From SZUA-320 sp963707875 (lineage in GTDB: Bacteria > Gemmatimonadota > Gemmatimonadetes > Gemmatimonadales > GWC2-71-9): 64,000 bases of DNA. The notes under the pieces are model-generated. The model made no database searches and was not told the DNA's origin. It worked only from the letters and a program-made list of their open reading frames with translations. The translations under genes were made by a program, and so were the position numbers. Below, piece by piece: positions 45,690 to 53,808 of the stretch. The stretch spans positions 1 to 64,000 of the forward strand of contig CAVPRU010000002.1 in assembly GCA_963707875.1 (NCBI GenBank), written 5' to 3'. The first letter of the stretch is position 1; the number at the start of each line of letters is the position of its first letter.

Positions 45690-47852
45690 TCAGCGCCACC
45701 CCAGTCGGAGCGACACGGTCACCGAGCGCGGCATCCCCGGTTCGAAGGCCAGGGACCTGCCGTCGACCACATCGGGATTGAGGTAGGCCGAGCCGATGTA
45801 TCGGGTGTCGAACAGGTTCTCGACGCCGATCGCACCACTGACTCCCAGGCCGCCACCGAGAGCGACCGGCCGGTCGAGCCCCAACTGCACTCCCACCACC
45901 CCGTAGCCCGGCACCTCCACCTGGTTCGCGTCGTCAGCGAAGTACTTCGTCATGGCGGTGTAGCTGACCCGGGCCCGGAGGCCCTCCACCAATGGAGGGG
46001 TCCACTCGAGACCGGCGCTCAGGGTCCAGTCGGGAACCCCCACCACCCGGTTGCCACCGTAGTCGGCGCTGGCGCCCTCCCTGCCATAGTGCACCGAGTC
46101 CACGACGTAGTCGAGGTAGCGATAGTGGGAGTACGAGGAAGCCGCCAGCAGGGCCAGCCGCCCGCGCTCGACGCGGCCACCCAATTCGGCGCCCGCCCGG
46201 CCCGCCTTGCCAGCGGTAAAGTAGAACCGGCCGCCCCGATACGGGACGATCTCGTTGGTGACGGCCGTGTAGTACACCGCGCCGTCGTAGCTGATCACCA
46301 CCGGTGCCGCGCCATCGCCGATCGCCAGAACCTGTTTGGTCCCCAGCTCGATCGTGGTGGAGATGATCGGTTCGAGGACCGGGCTGATCGCGTACACCGT
46401 ATCCTGACCGAACGTCCCGGCGGGATCCGTTTCGTTGCCGGCCGGCGCCTCGACCCCGCCCCCGAAACTGAGGTAGAACGAGTGGGTCGGCACCCGCCGG
46501 TAATTGAGGCCGAACTTGGGGGTCACTCGGCGGAACGACCTGTCACCCGAAATCCCGCCCGGCATGAAGTCCTGAACCGAGTAGGCGATCTTGTCGAACC
46601 GGGCGCCGGCCACGATCCCCCACCGGGCCCCGAAGGACAGCTCTTCCTGAACGAAGACCCCGAGGTTGTTGGCCCCCTCCCGCTTGTTGCTGCGGAGAAC
46701 ATCCCCCCGCTCGCCGTCCGGGGTCAGGGAGTAGAACAGAATGGCGCCGTCCTGATAGGCCTCGTCCACCCCGGCGCTCAACGTCCCGGAGGCCGAGCCG
46801 AGCGGATGGGAGTAGCGGTAGACCATGCTCCCTCCCACGTGGTACCGGGTAAAGTCGCGGTAGGTCCCACGCTCGGATCGGACCAGGAACTTGGGCTGGA
46901 TGTAGATGGTGCCGCGCACCTCGTGCCGCGCACCGGCGTGATGTTCGTACACCGCCCCGAGCCGGCCCAGCCGATTCCACCGGCGCTCGGATCTAGCCTG
47001 GTAGACTGGATTCGCCGCTTCGGGGGTCTGCTCGGCCTGCTCGCGGGTCAGGGGTCCCGGAATCTCGAAGAAGTTCGAAGTCCCGGTGGCAAACACGCCG
47101 AGTCGGCCCCGTTCGCCAAGCGGGGTGTTGATCCCGCCGGTCACGAGGGTCCGCTCGCCGGCGGAGTTGGCCCGATACCCGTCGAACAGGGTGCGGGTGA
47201 TCGTCAGCCCACCCAGCCCGTCACCCAGCGGAAGCCCGAGCTGGCCCACCAGCCGCCGGAGCCCGAAGCTCCCCATCCCGGTTTCCACCCCGGCGTACGC
47301 CCGGGAGGTCTCCCGCAACGTCGAGAGGCTCACCACCCCGCCTGCCGCGTTGCCCCACACCGCCGAGGCATTCGACCGGATCACCTCGATGCTGGTGATG
47401 CTGGCCAGGTCGACCAGGTCGAAGGCGGTCCGGCCGTCCGGCTCGGTCTCGGGAAATCCATCGGTCAGCACCCGGACGCCCCGCGAGGTCCCGGAGTTGG
47501 ACCGGTCGCCGGCGCCCCGGGCGCCGAACCCCCGGATGCTGATCCTGATGTCGGTGCCGCCCGATCGGGATTGGGCGATCACTCCGGGGACGAACTGGAG
47601 GGCCTTTTCCAGGGAATGCCCCGGCGCGGCCAGCCACGCCGCGGGTTGGATGGCGGTGATGGCGAGGGGCTGTTCCAGCGGCCGACGGGTCGAGCGGGTG
47701 GCCGTCGCCGTCACATCGAGCGTCGGCAACCGGACCGCCGACGAGTCGCGGATCGCCAGGGTGTCTTGCTGACCAAACGCAGGCCCGGCCAGCAGCAGGG
47801 ATGCCGCAGGGATGATTCGGAGATTCCGCCAGAGCAATCCAGCCACGTGCAC
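45690..47852 (-). CDS. TonB-dependent outer-membrane receptor
   Basis: A 720-aa outer-membrane receptor. The N-terminus gives a signal peptide (RIIPAASLLLAGPAFGQQ), then a short TonB-box-like region, a plug domain (EKALQFVPGVIAQSRSG, DIRISIRGFGARGAG, ITSIEVIRSNASAVWGNAAG), and a barrel of about 22 strands ending PRSVTVSLRLGWR. The plug motif and length match the siderophore/iron type (FecA/PupA-like). The start is GTG 47852 with GGGAG about 10 bases before it; a second GTG is two codons in. There is no ExbBD/TonB gene, siderophore gene or Fur box in the window, so the ligand is open. Confidence 0.92.
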   Translation of the reverse strand: MHVAGLLWRNLRIIPAASLLLAGPAFGQQDTLAIRDSSAVRLPTLDVTATATRSTRRPLEQPLAITAIQPAAWLAAPGHSLEKALQFVPGVIAQSRSGGTDIRISIRGFGARGAGDRSNSGTSRGVRVLTDGFPETEPDGRTAFDLVDLASITSIEVIRSNASAVWGNAAGGVVSLSTLRETSRAYAGVETGMGSFGLRRLVGQLGLPLGDGLGGLTITRTLFDGYRANSAGERTLVTGGINTPLGERGRLGVFATGTSNFFEIPGPLTREQAEQTPEAANPVYQARSERRWNRLGRLGAVYEHHAGARHEVRGTIYIQPKFLVRSERGTYRDFTRYHVGGSMVYRYSHPLGSASGTLSAGVDEAYQDGAILFYSLTPDGERGDVLRSNKREGANNLGVFVQEELSFGARWGIVAGARFDKIAYSVQDFMPGGISGDRSFRRVTPKFGLNYRRVPTHSFYLSFGGGVEAPAGNETDPAGTFGQDTVYAISPVLEPIISTTIELGTKQVLAIGDGAAPVVISYDGAVYYTAVTNEIVPYRGGRFYFTAGKAGRAGAELGGRVERGRLALLAASSYSHYRYLDYVVDSVHYGREGASADYGGNRVVGVPDWTLSAGLEWTPPLVEGLRARVSYTAMTKYFADDANQVEVPGYGVVGVQLGLDRPVALGGGLGVSGAIGVENLFDTRYIGSAYLNPDVVDGRSLAFEPGMPRSVTVSLRLGWR

Positions 47853-47975
47853 AGGCTCCCGGGTGGTGAGAACGTGAGGCCCGAACCTGTCCCGGTCCGG
47901 GCCGTTATCAAACTAACGAGGGTCCACCATCAACCGGGGTCAGCGGGCATGCTCCCGATCCACCGGCCAGAAGGA

Positions 47976-48917
47976 TCAGTAAGTGCGCTCGCGGTCCACC
48001 GCCCATCGAGGCACCCGGCCCGCTTCGACCTCGGCCAGGCATTCCAGGAATCCCGCGCTGGCGGTCGATGGGTCGGTGACCCCGGAACAGTGGGGAGAGA
48101 TGACCACCTGGGGATGGCCCCAGAGCGGAGAATCCTGAGCCAGGGGCTCGGTCTCGAAGACGTCGAGCGAAGCCCCGGAGAGCCAGCCCAGGTCGAGCGC
48201 CTCCGGGATCACCGTCTCGTCGACCAGCGCCCCACGCCCGACGTTGATCAGATGGAGCCCCCGGACCCCGGACAACAGGGCGCGATCCACCAGGTGGTAG
48301 CTGGCTTCGGTGAGCGGCGCAGCCAGCACCAGCCAGCGCACCCCGGTCAGCGCCTGGGCCAGCCCGGACACCGGGTAGACCATGGAAAACGGGGGGCGGG
48401 CCGCGCCTCCCCGGGAGACTCCGTCGACCGCCACGCCCTGCCTGGACACCACGGTGGCGATGCCGCGGCCGACCAGGCCGGTCCCCACGATCACCGCCCG
48501 GCTGCCGGCCAGCGACTCCGGCTCCAGCGCTGACCAGGTCCGCCGCGCCTGGGCGGCGTCGAGTGCACGAAGCTGCTGGGTCACGGCCAGCATCCGCGCG
48601 AGACAGTACTCCCCGATCTGAGGACCAAAGTCCTCGGGGCTCCGGGTCAACAGCAGGTCGTCGGGGAAATCGGCCCGGAACAGGAACCGGTCCACCCCGG
48701 CACCGGTCGAATGGACCCAGCGCACCCCGCCCCAGCCCGCGGGGGTTGGCCTCCGGAACCCCAGATACACCTCGGCCCAGGCCAGATCGTCTTCGGTGAT
48801 CTGGTCGAACCGAAGGCTGCGGCACTCCAGCTCAGGCCGTGCTGCCTGAAGCAGGGCCGTCACTTCATCCGAGCGGTCGTACCCGGACAGGATCCGGTGC
48901 GGGTGCCAGGGTTGCAT
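47976..48917 (-). CDS. D-2-hydroxyacid dehydrogenase
   Basis: A 313-aa NAD-dependent D-2-hydroxyacid dehydrogenase, reducing 2-keto acids. Rossmann site AVIVGTGLVGRGIA, catalytic arginine in NVGRGALVDETVI, glutamate in LDVFETEPLAQDSPLW and the histidine in VVISPHCSGVTDP. This is the class that oxidises or reduces glyoxylate/hydroxypyruvate-like acids. ATG 48917 shares a base with the stop of the DUF5916 gene (TGATG), so the two are coupled; the frame is open to 48974 but that part is inside the other gene. The physiological substrate is unknown. Confidence 0.9.
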   Translation of the reverse strand: MQPWHPHRILSGYDRSDEVTALLQAARPELECRSLRFDQITEDDLAWAEVYLGFRRPTPAGWGGVRWVHSTGAGVDRFLFRADFPDDLLLTRSPEDFGPQIGEYCLARMLAVTQQLRALDAAQARRTWSALEPESLAGSRAVIVGTGLVGRGIATVVSRQGVAVDGVSRGGAARPPFSMVYPVSGLAQALTGVRWLVLAAPLTEASYHLVDRALLSGVRGLHLINVGRGALVDETVIPEALDLGWLSGASLDVFETEPLAQDSPLWGHPQVVISPHCSGVTDPSTASAGFLECLAEVEAGRVPRWAVDRERTY

Positions 48918-51133
48918 CAGAACCGCCAGAGCCAGGTGAACTTGAAGAGCGCCGCCCGATCCCCCCGGGCCCACAGGTCGACCCCGTCCCCCCGCTCCTC
49001 GTTGAACACCAGGAAGATGTCACTCCCGGGACGGTAGGTGTAGGCGATCCGGAAGTTGCTGCTGATCGTCTTGTCGAGCGAGTTGTATTGCACCAGTGCG
49101 TGGCCGACGAGCCGGGTCGAAGCGGCAACCGTGAGCCGAGTGGTGAGCAGGTCCGCGGTGAACCCGCCCCCGGGCAGTGCGACCCGGTTGTGGCCGTAGC
49201 GGAGCGACAGGGCCAGGTTGGCGGTCGGGGACGCGGTGAGCTCGCCGGACATCGCGTCGATCCGGCCGCCGAAGGTCCGCTCCAGCTGACCGCTGGAGCG
49301 GAACACCAGCGGCTGGCTCAGACTGGTGTTGAAGAACCAGCCCAGCTGCCACATGTCGAACTCGCCCACCGGCACGTCCACCCGATCCTCGATGTCGAAC
49401 TCCTCGTCAACCGTGGTGCGTCCCCCGATCCCGAAGACCGAGAGTGCAGCCCCGCTCGCCCACTTCGGGCCGATCGCCAAACCACCACTCCAGTCCAGCA
49501 ACTTCCCACCGGCATCGCCGAGCCCCTGGCCGAAGAAGAAGAGATCGACCTTCCGGAGCGAGAGCATCTCCAGCCGGGGACTGAGCCGGGCGGTCAGGTC
49601 GGCCCGCATGATGTCGGTCCGGGTGATGAACCCGAGATCGGCGGTGGCGTCGGGACTGACGTAGAGATACGACAGGGACAGTCCTGTCAGGTCCCGGTCC
49701 CAGTCCATGGCCAGCCGTCCGGCCAGTCCGGTGCCGTCACCAGTAACGTCGGTCGCGGTGCCGGCCACGAACCCCTGGACGTTCACCGAGGGTGACGGCC
49801 ACGCCGAGAAGTCGAACCCCCCGGTGGTGTTCCAGGTCGTGGCGGACCGTCGATCGGTCAGCATCGCTCCGAAATAGTTGGCCCCGCCGACGTCGCGCTT
49901 GACCCGGAGGACGGCGTTGTTGGTCCGCGGTTCGCCGGAGGCCTCATCGGTGACGACATTGAGGAACCCGACCGTCTGCCGCCCGGACCGGCCCGTGAGG
50001 CGAGCCCCGCCCAGGATCGGAACCTCGCCATCCTCGGCGACCCCGATCGTGCGGGAGAAGAACATCAGGAACGGAGGCGGTTCGAAAGCGGTCCGGGCCC
50101 CGAACTCGAACACCCCGGCATTCTCCAGGAAAAACTCCCGTTTCTCAGGAAAGAAGAGGCTGAACCGGGTCAGGTTGACCTGCTGGTCGTCGGCCTCCAC
50201 CTGGGCGAAGTCGGTGTTGGCGGTGAGGTCCAGCGTCATGCCGGGAGTGACCTCCCACTTGAGATCGCCCCCCAGTTCCAGCCGGCCCGAACTTTCCTCG
50301 ACGCCCTGGTCGTCGAACTCCCGGGTGTGCCCGGTCAGGAAGTACGGTTTGACGTCGACATTGGCACCTCCCCGAGGCAGCTCGTCCAGCCCGGTCAGAT
50401 GGCCCGCCCGGCTCACCCGTTGAAACCCGCCGTCATTCCGGGACCAGCCGCTCCAGATGGCTTCCTCGTTCTTGCGGCGGATCATCCGGACCACGTTGAA
50501 TCCCCAGACCCCGTTGCCGCCATCCGGGTAGCGGAGGGTCCGGAACGGAATCGCGAACTCCGCGGTCCAGCCGTCCGGGGTCCGCTGGGCCGCCACCGTC
50601 CAGATCCCCCGCCAGTCGAGGTTGATCTCCCGCCCCTCATCGGTCACCAGGGCCTCGAACTCGGCGCCGTTGGGGTTGGTGGCGAACAGGACGGCGTTGC
50701 GATGATCGTGGAACGGGTCGAACAGGATCGCCACCATGTCGTCGCCCCCGAAGTCGAATCCGGTCTGGAATCGCCTGGGTGCCATGAGCCGGTCGCGCTG
50801 GAGGATCCGGCTGACCACCCGGTCGGGCTGACGGTCCCGGGCGCGGATGGCCACGTACAGGGTGGTCGCGTCATAGGCGACCCGAACCTCGGTCCGCTCG
50901 GTGCTGGGCGCTCCGACCTCCGGCTCCCGTTGCCGGAAGTCCGCACTGCCTGGCCCCTGCCAGACGGCCTCCGTCAGCGCTCCGTCCAGCCTGATCGGAA
51001 GCGCGCCGGCCCCGAGCCGGATCGCCTCCACCTCGGGCGGAGTTGGCGTCTGGGCGGCGAGGGGGGCCCCGGCGAGGCACCACACGGCGCACGCGCGCAT
51101 CACTGCTCGAGGAGCTAGTTTGGTCACACGCAT
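48917..51133 (-). CDS. Outer-membrane protein with CBM9-like domain and DUF5916 barrel
   Basis: A 738-aa protein. The start MRVTKLAPRAVMRACAVWCL at ATG 51133 gives a signal peptide ending GAPLAAQ. Residues about 30-250 form a CBM9-like beta-sandwich (LPIRLDGALTEAVWQ, TLYVAIRARDRQPDRVV, WTAEFAIPFRTLRYP), followed by a DUF5916 beta-barrel: FNVVRMIRRKNEEAIWSGW, DFAQVEADDQQVNLTRFSLF, FFPEKREFFLENAGVFEFG, and the C-terminal FKFTWLWRF, which ends in Phe as outer-membrane barrels do. This pairing is common in Bacteroidota and Gemmatimonadota; the family is uncharacterised, with transport or carbohydrate binding proposed. The start lies 52 bases from the divergent amidohydrolase. Confidence 0.9.
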   Translation of the reverse strand: MRVTKLAPRAVMRACAVWCLAGAPLAAQTPTPPEVEAIRLGAGALPIRLDGALTEAVWQGPGSADFRQREPEVGAPSTERTEVRVAYDATTLYVAIRARDRQPDRVVSRILQRDRLMAPRRFQTGFDFGGDDMVAILFDPFHDHRNAVLFATNPNGAEFEALVTDEGREINLDWRGIWTVAAQRTPDGWTAEFAIPFRTLRYPDGGNGVWGFNVVRMIRRKNEEAIWSGWSRNDGGFQRVSRAGHLTGLDELPRGGANVDVKPYFLTGHTREFDDQGVEESSGRLELGGDLKWEVTPGMTLDLTANTDFAQVEADDQQVNLTRFSLFFPEKREFFLENAGVFEFGARTAFEPPPFLMFFSRTIGVAEDGEVPILGGARLTGRSGRQTVGFLNVVTDEASGEPRTNNAVLRVKRDVGGANYFGAMLTDRRSATTWNTTGGFDFSAWPSPSVNVQGFVAGTATDVTGDGTGLAGRLAMDWDRDLTGLSLSYLYVSPDATADLGFITRTDIMRADLTARLSPRLEMLSLRKVDLFFFGQGLGDAGGKLLDWSGGLAIGPKWASGAALSVFGIGGRTTVDEEFDIEDRVDVPVGEFDMWQLGWFFNTSLSQPLVFRSSGQLERTFGGRIDAMSGELTASPTANLALSLRYGHNRVALPGGGFTADLLTTRLTVAASTRLVGHALVQYNSLDKTISSNFRIAYTYRPGSDIFLVFNEERGDGVDLWARGDRAALFKFTWLWRF

Positions 51134-51185
51134 CTGGTGAATGTTCGCCTGGCTGGAGAACTCGATGGACGAGACCGGAGGCAGC

Positions 51186-52262
51186 ATGCTTCGAGCCCAC
51201 CCCTGGATTGCCGTGGCCGCCACCTGCGCTCTTTCGGCCCCGGTTTTGGCTCAGACTCCGATCCCAGGAATGCCTATCAAAGAAGCACCACAGGCCCTCG
51301 GTGCCAACCGGGTGCCAACAGCGGGTCCTTCCGTCATCGACCACCACGTCCACGTCCTCTCCCCCCGACTGGTCGCCGACTGGAAGTCCCTCGGGGTCCC
51401 CTTCAGCCGTCCCGACTCGGTCTACACCTCCGCCGCCAGCCTGTTCGAAGGGGACAGCGCCGCGGTGGGCCAGGCGATCCTGGTGCCGATGGCCCACCTC
51501 TACGGCATGGCAGATTTCCGCGAGGCGATGGAGCTGTCACTGGAGGATGAAGCCACCCGGGTCCGGGGCGAAAACCGCCATGTCGCTCAAGAAGCCGCGC
51601 GATACCCCGGCCGGGCCGTGGCACTCTGCTCGGTCGCGGTCTTTCGCCCGTATGCCGACCAGGAGATCCAGTGGTGCCGGGATTCCCTCCATTCCGCCGG
51701 ACTCAAGGTCCACCTGGCGGCCTCCGGAGCCGATCTGACCGACGAGGTCCAACTGGACCGGCTCGCCGCGCTCTTTGCCATGGCTCAGGCCGAACACCTT
51801 CCGGTCTTGCTCCACTTCGACCCGCAGCGGCGGGGGCTCGAGGCAAGCGATGTCGAGCGGTTCATCACCCGGGTGGTCGATCCCCATCCCGGACTGGAAC
51901 TCTATCTGGCTCATCTTGGCGGGAGTGGCGGTTTCGGGGCGTGGACCCAGTCGGTCTTCCGGGTGTTCCGCGAATGGATGGACCGGAACCCCGATCGGCC
52001 GGTCTTCGTGGAGGTCTCGGCGGCGCTGCTGGAAGAGGAGTCGGAAGGGGTGCCCGCCAGCACCGAGGCGGAGGGGCTGGCCTTGGGCGCAGCGCTCCGG
52101 GCCGTGGGATTGGCGCGGGTCGTGTTCGGGAGCGACTATCCGGTGTTCAACCCCTGGCGCTACGCGACGGCCCTGGCAGCCGGGACCGGACTCAGCCCGG
52201 AGGAGCTGCGCTTGATACTGGACAACAGTGGACCTCTGCTCCGGGGTGCAGCCGCACCCTGA
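51186..52262 (+). CDS. Exported amidohydrolase (PF04909 type)
   Basis: A 358-aa amidohydrolase of the uronate isomerase/aminocarboxymuconate-semialdehyde-decarboxylase-like group. Signal peptide MLRAHPWIAVAATCALSAPV ending LAQ, from ATG 51186 which has GGAGG six bases upstream (earlier in-frame starts at 51141 and 51165 lack this). The HxH metal site is SVIDHHVHVLSP, the second-strand histidine in PVLLHFDPQRRG, the third in ELYLAHLGGSGGFG, and the catalytic aspartate in VVFGSDYPVFNPWRY. The reaction is unknown. The promoter must lie in the 52-base divergent gap. Confidence 0.9.
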   Translation: MLRAHPWIAVAATCALSAPVLAQTPIPGMPIKEAPQALGANRVPTAGPSVIDHHVHVLSPRLVADWKSLGVPFSRPDSVYTSAASLFEGDSAAVGQAILVPMAHLYGMADFREAMELSLEDEATRVRGENRHVAQEAARYPGRAVALCSVAVFRPYADQEIQWCRDSLHSAGLKVHLAASGADLTDEVQLDRLAALFAMAQAEHLPVLLHFDPQRRGLEASDVERFITRVVDPHPGLELYLAHLGGSGGFGAWTQSVFRVFREWMDRNPDRPVFVEVSAALLEEESEGVPASTEAEGLALGAALRAVGLARVVFGSDYPVFNPWRYATALAAGTGLSPEELRLILDNSGPLLRGAAAP

Positions 52263-52283
52263 GAACCCACGGCATGGCCTGGC

Positions 52284-52799
52284 TCACGGGGGCAGCCGGA
52301 ACACCACATCCCCGACCGTCGGAGTGACCAGTTGGCCCAGCGGGGCAAACCACATCCGCACCATGGTCGCCGCGATGGGCGTGTCCAGCGCTCCCGCGTG
52401 CCTGTAGACCTTGATCTCCACCGATGCCGTGTCGGGGGTGGTCCGGGGCACCAGCCGGTTGACTCGTTTCACGAACGCCGCGAAGCGACCGTCGGCCAGG
52501 CTCGGAAGTACGAAGCCCCCGAGCCCTGAGGAGGAGATATACGCGTACCCGACGGTGGGCACGAAGGAGTCAACCGCGAGGGTCAGCCCCGGGAGCGGAC
52601 GCCCCTCCGGATCGCGGGCGATGCCACGCACGATGGCACAGTCGGTGTTGGGAAACTCATCCCCAGGCTCAAGCGGGCAACGATCCTCAACAATAGGGTC
52701 CGGGTCGGTGCCGGTATTGCATGAACTGGCCACCAGCACCAGGGCGACCCCGGCCAGGTGCCCGACCCGACCCCAGCAGCGGCGCGGGTGGTGTCTCAC
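52284..52799 (-). CDS. Small lipoprotein, tandem paralogue 3
   Basis: A 171-aa lipoprotein; GTG 52799 overlaps the stop of the previous paralogue as GTGA. Signal peptide with lipobox ALVLVASSC, then NTGTDPDPIVEDRCPLEP, a strand-rich domain (DCAIVRGIARDPEGRPLPG, TLAVDSFVPTVGYAYISSSG, VKRVNRLVPRTTPDTASVE), and PLGQLVTPTVGDVVFRLPP. The DPEGRPLPGLTL element resembles Ig-like or carboxypeptidase-regulatory repeat strands found in cell-surface proteins. Function is unknown. It is the last gene of the protease operon, and identical long stretches with the next two paralogues show recent duplication. Confidence 0.8.
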   Translation of the reverse strand: MRHHPRRCWGRVGHLAGVALVLVASSCNTGTDPDPIVEDRCPLEPGDEFPNTDCAIVRGIARDPEGRPLPGLTLAVDSFVPTVGYAYISSSGLGGFVLPSLADGRFAAFVKRVNRLVPRTTPDTASVEIKVYRHAGALDTPIAATMVRMWFAPLGQLVTPTVGDVVFRLPP

Positions 52800-53296
52800 G
52801 GGGGCAGCTGGAAGACCACATCCCCGACCGTGGGAGTAACCAACTGGCCCAGCGGGGCAAACCACATTCGCACCAGGGTCGCCGCGATGGGTGTGTCCAG
52901 CGCTCCCGCGTGACTGTAGACTTTTATCTCCACCGATGCCGTGTCAGGGGTGGTTCGGGGCACCAGCCGGTTGACCCGTGCCACTTCCATGAAAAAACTG
53001 CCGTCACTCGAGCTGCGGACGACAGGGAATGAGCCATAAGCGTACCCGACGGTGGGCACGAAGGAGTCAACCCCGAGGGTCAGCCCGGGGAGCGGACGCC
53101 CCTCCGGATCGCGGGCGATGGCACGCACGATGGCACAGTCAGTGGGTGGGAACTCATTGAGAGGGTAGACCGGGCAACGATCCTCCATCGGTGGGTCCGG
53201 GTCGGTGCCGGTATTGCATGAACTGGCCACCAGCACCAGGGCAACCCCGGCCAGGTGCCCGACCCGACCCCAGCAGCGGCGCGGGTAGTGTCTCAC
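52796..53296 (-). CDS. Small lipoprotein, tandem paralogue 2
   Basis: A 166-aa lipoprotein from GTG 53296 (GTGA overlap with the gene upstream). It shares the start, lipobox (ALVLVASSC) and final 60 residues with paralogue 3. It differs mainly in the middle, where ISSSGLGGFVLPSLADGRF is replaced by GSFPVVRSSSDGSFFM, and in PLNEFPPTDCAIVRAIARD. The variable centre sits between conserved flanks, the usual pattern for surface proteins under diversifying selection. Confidence 0.8.
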   Translation of the reverse strand: MRHYPRRCWGRVGHLAGVALVLVASSCNTGTDPDPPMEDRCPVYPLNEFPPTDCAIVRAIARDPEGRPLPGLTLGVDSFVPTVGYAYGSFPVVRSSSDGSFFMEVARVNRLVPRTTPDTASVEIKVYSHAGALDTPIAATLVRMWFAPLGQLVTPTVGDVVFQLPP

Positions 53297-53808
53297 GGTG
53301 GCAAACGGAAGACCACATCCCCGACCGTCGGAGTGACCAACTGGCCCAGCGGGGCAAACCACATTCGCACCAGGGTCGCCGCGATGGCTGTGTCCAGCGC
53401 TCCCGCGTGACTGTAGACTTTTATCTCCACCGACGCCGTGTCAGGGGTGGTCCGGGGCACCAAGCGGTTGACACGTTTCACGAACGCCGCGAAGCCACCG
53501 TCGCTCAGGCTCCGGAAGTAGAAGACCCCGAGCCCTGAGGAGGAGATATACGCGTACCCGACGGTGGGCACGAAGGAGTCAACCGCGAGGGTCAGCCCGG
53601 GGAGCGGACGCCCCTCCGGATCACGGGCGATCCCCCGCACGATGGCACAGTCAGTGGGTGGAAACTCATTGAGAGGCTCAAGCGGGCAACGATCCTCAAC
53701 AATAGGGTCCGGGTCGGTGCCGGCATTGCACGAACTGGCCACCAGCACGACGGCGGTGCCGGCCAGTATCAGTTGCCGGACCACTGCAACCTGCCGGAGA
53801 CTTTTCAC
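53293..53808 (-). CDS. Small lipoprotein, tandem paralogue 1
   Basis: A 171-aa lipoprotein from GTG 53808, which overlaps the stop of the large protease gene as GTGA. Signal segment VVRQLILAGTAVVLVASSC differs from the other two paralogues, whereas the mature part (DPIVEDRCPLEPLNEFPPTD, GLTLAVDSFVPTVGYAYIS, VFYFRSLSDGGFAAFVKRV) is almost the same. It is the first of three tandem copies directly downstream of the protease. The frame is open to 54069 but that part is antisense-free overlap with the protease gene and lacks a signal peptide. Confidence 0.82.
   Translation of the reverse strand: MKSLRQVAVVRQLILAGTAVVLVASSCNAGTDPDPIVEDRCPLEPLNEFPPTDCAIVRGIARDPEGRPLPGLTLAVDSFVPTVGYAYISSSGLGVFYFRSLSDGGFAAFVKRVNRLVPRTTPDTASVEIKVYSHAGALDTAIAATLVRMWFAPLGQLVTPTVGDVVFRLPP

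Noticed and set aside
47853..47975. A cobalamin riboswitch or Fur box upstream of the TonB receptor
   Set aside because: No B12-box or 19-base Fur repeat could be found by eye.
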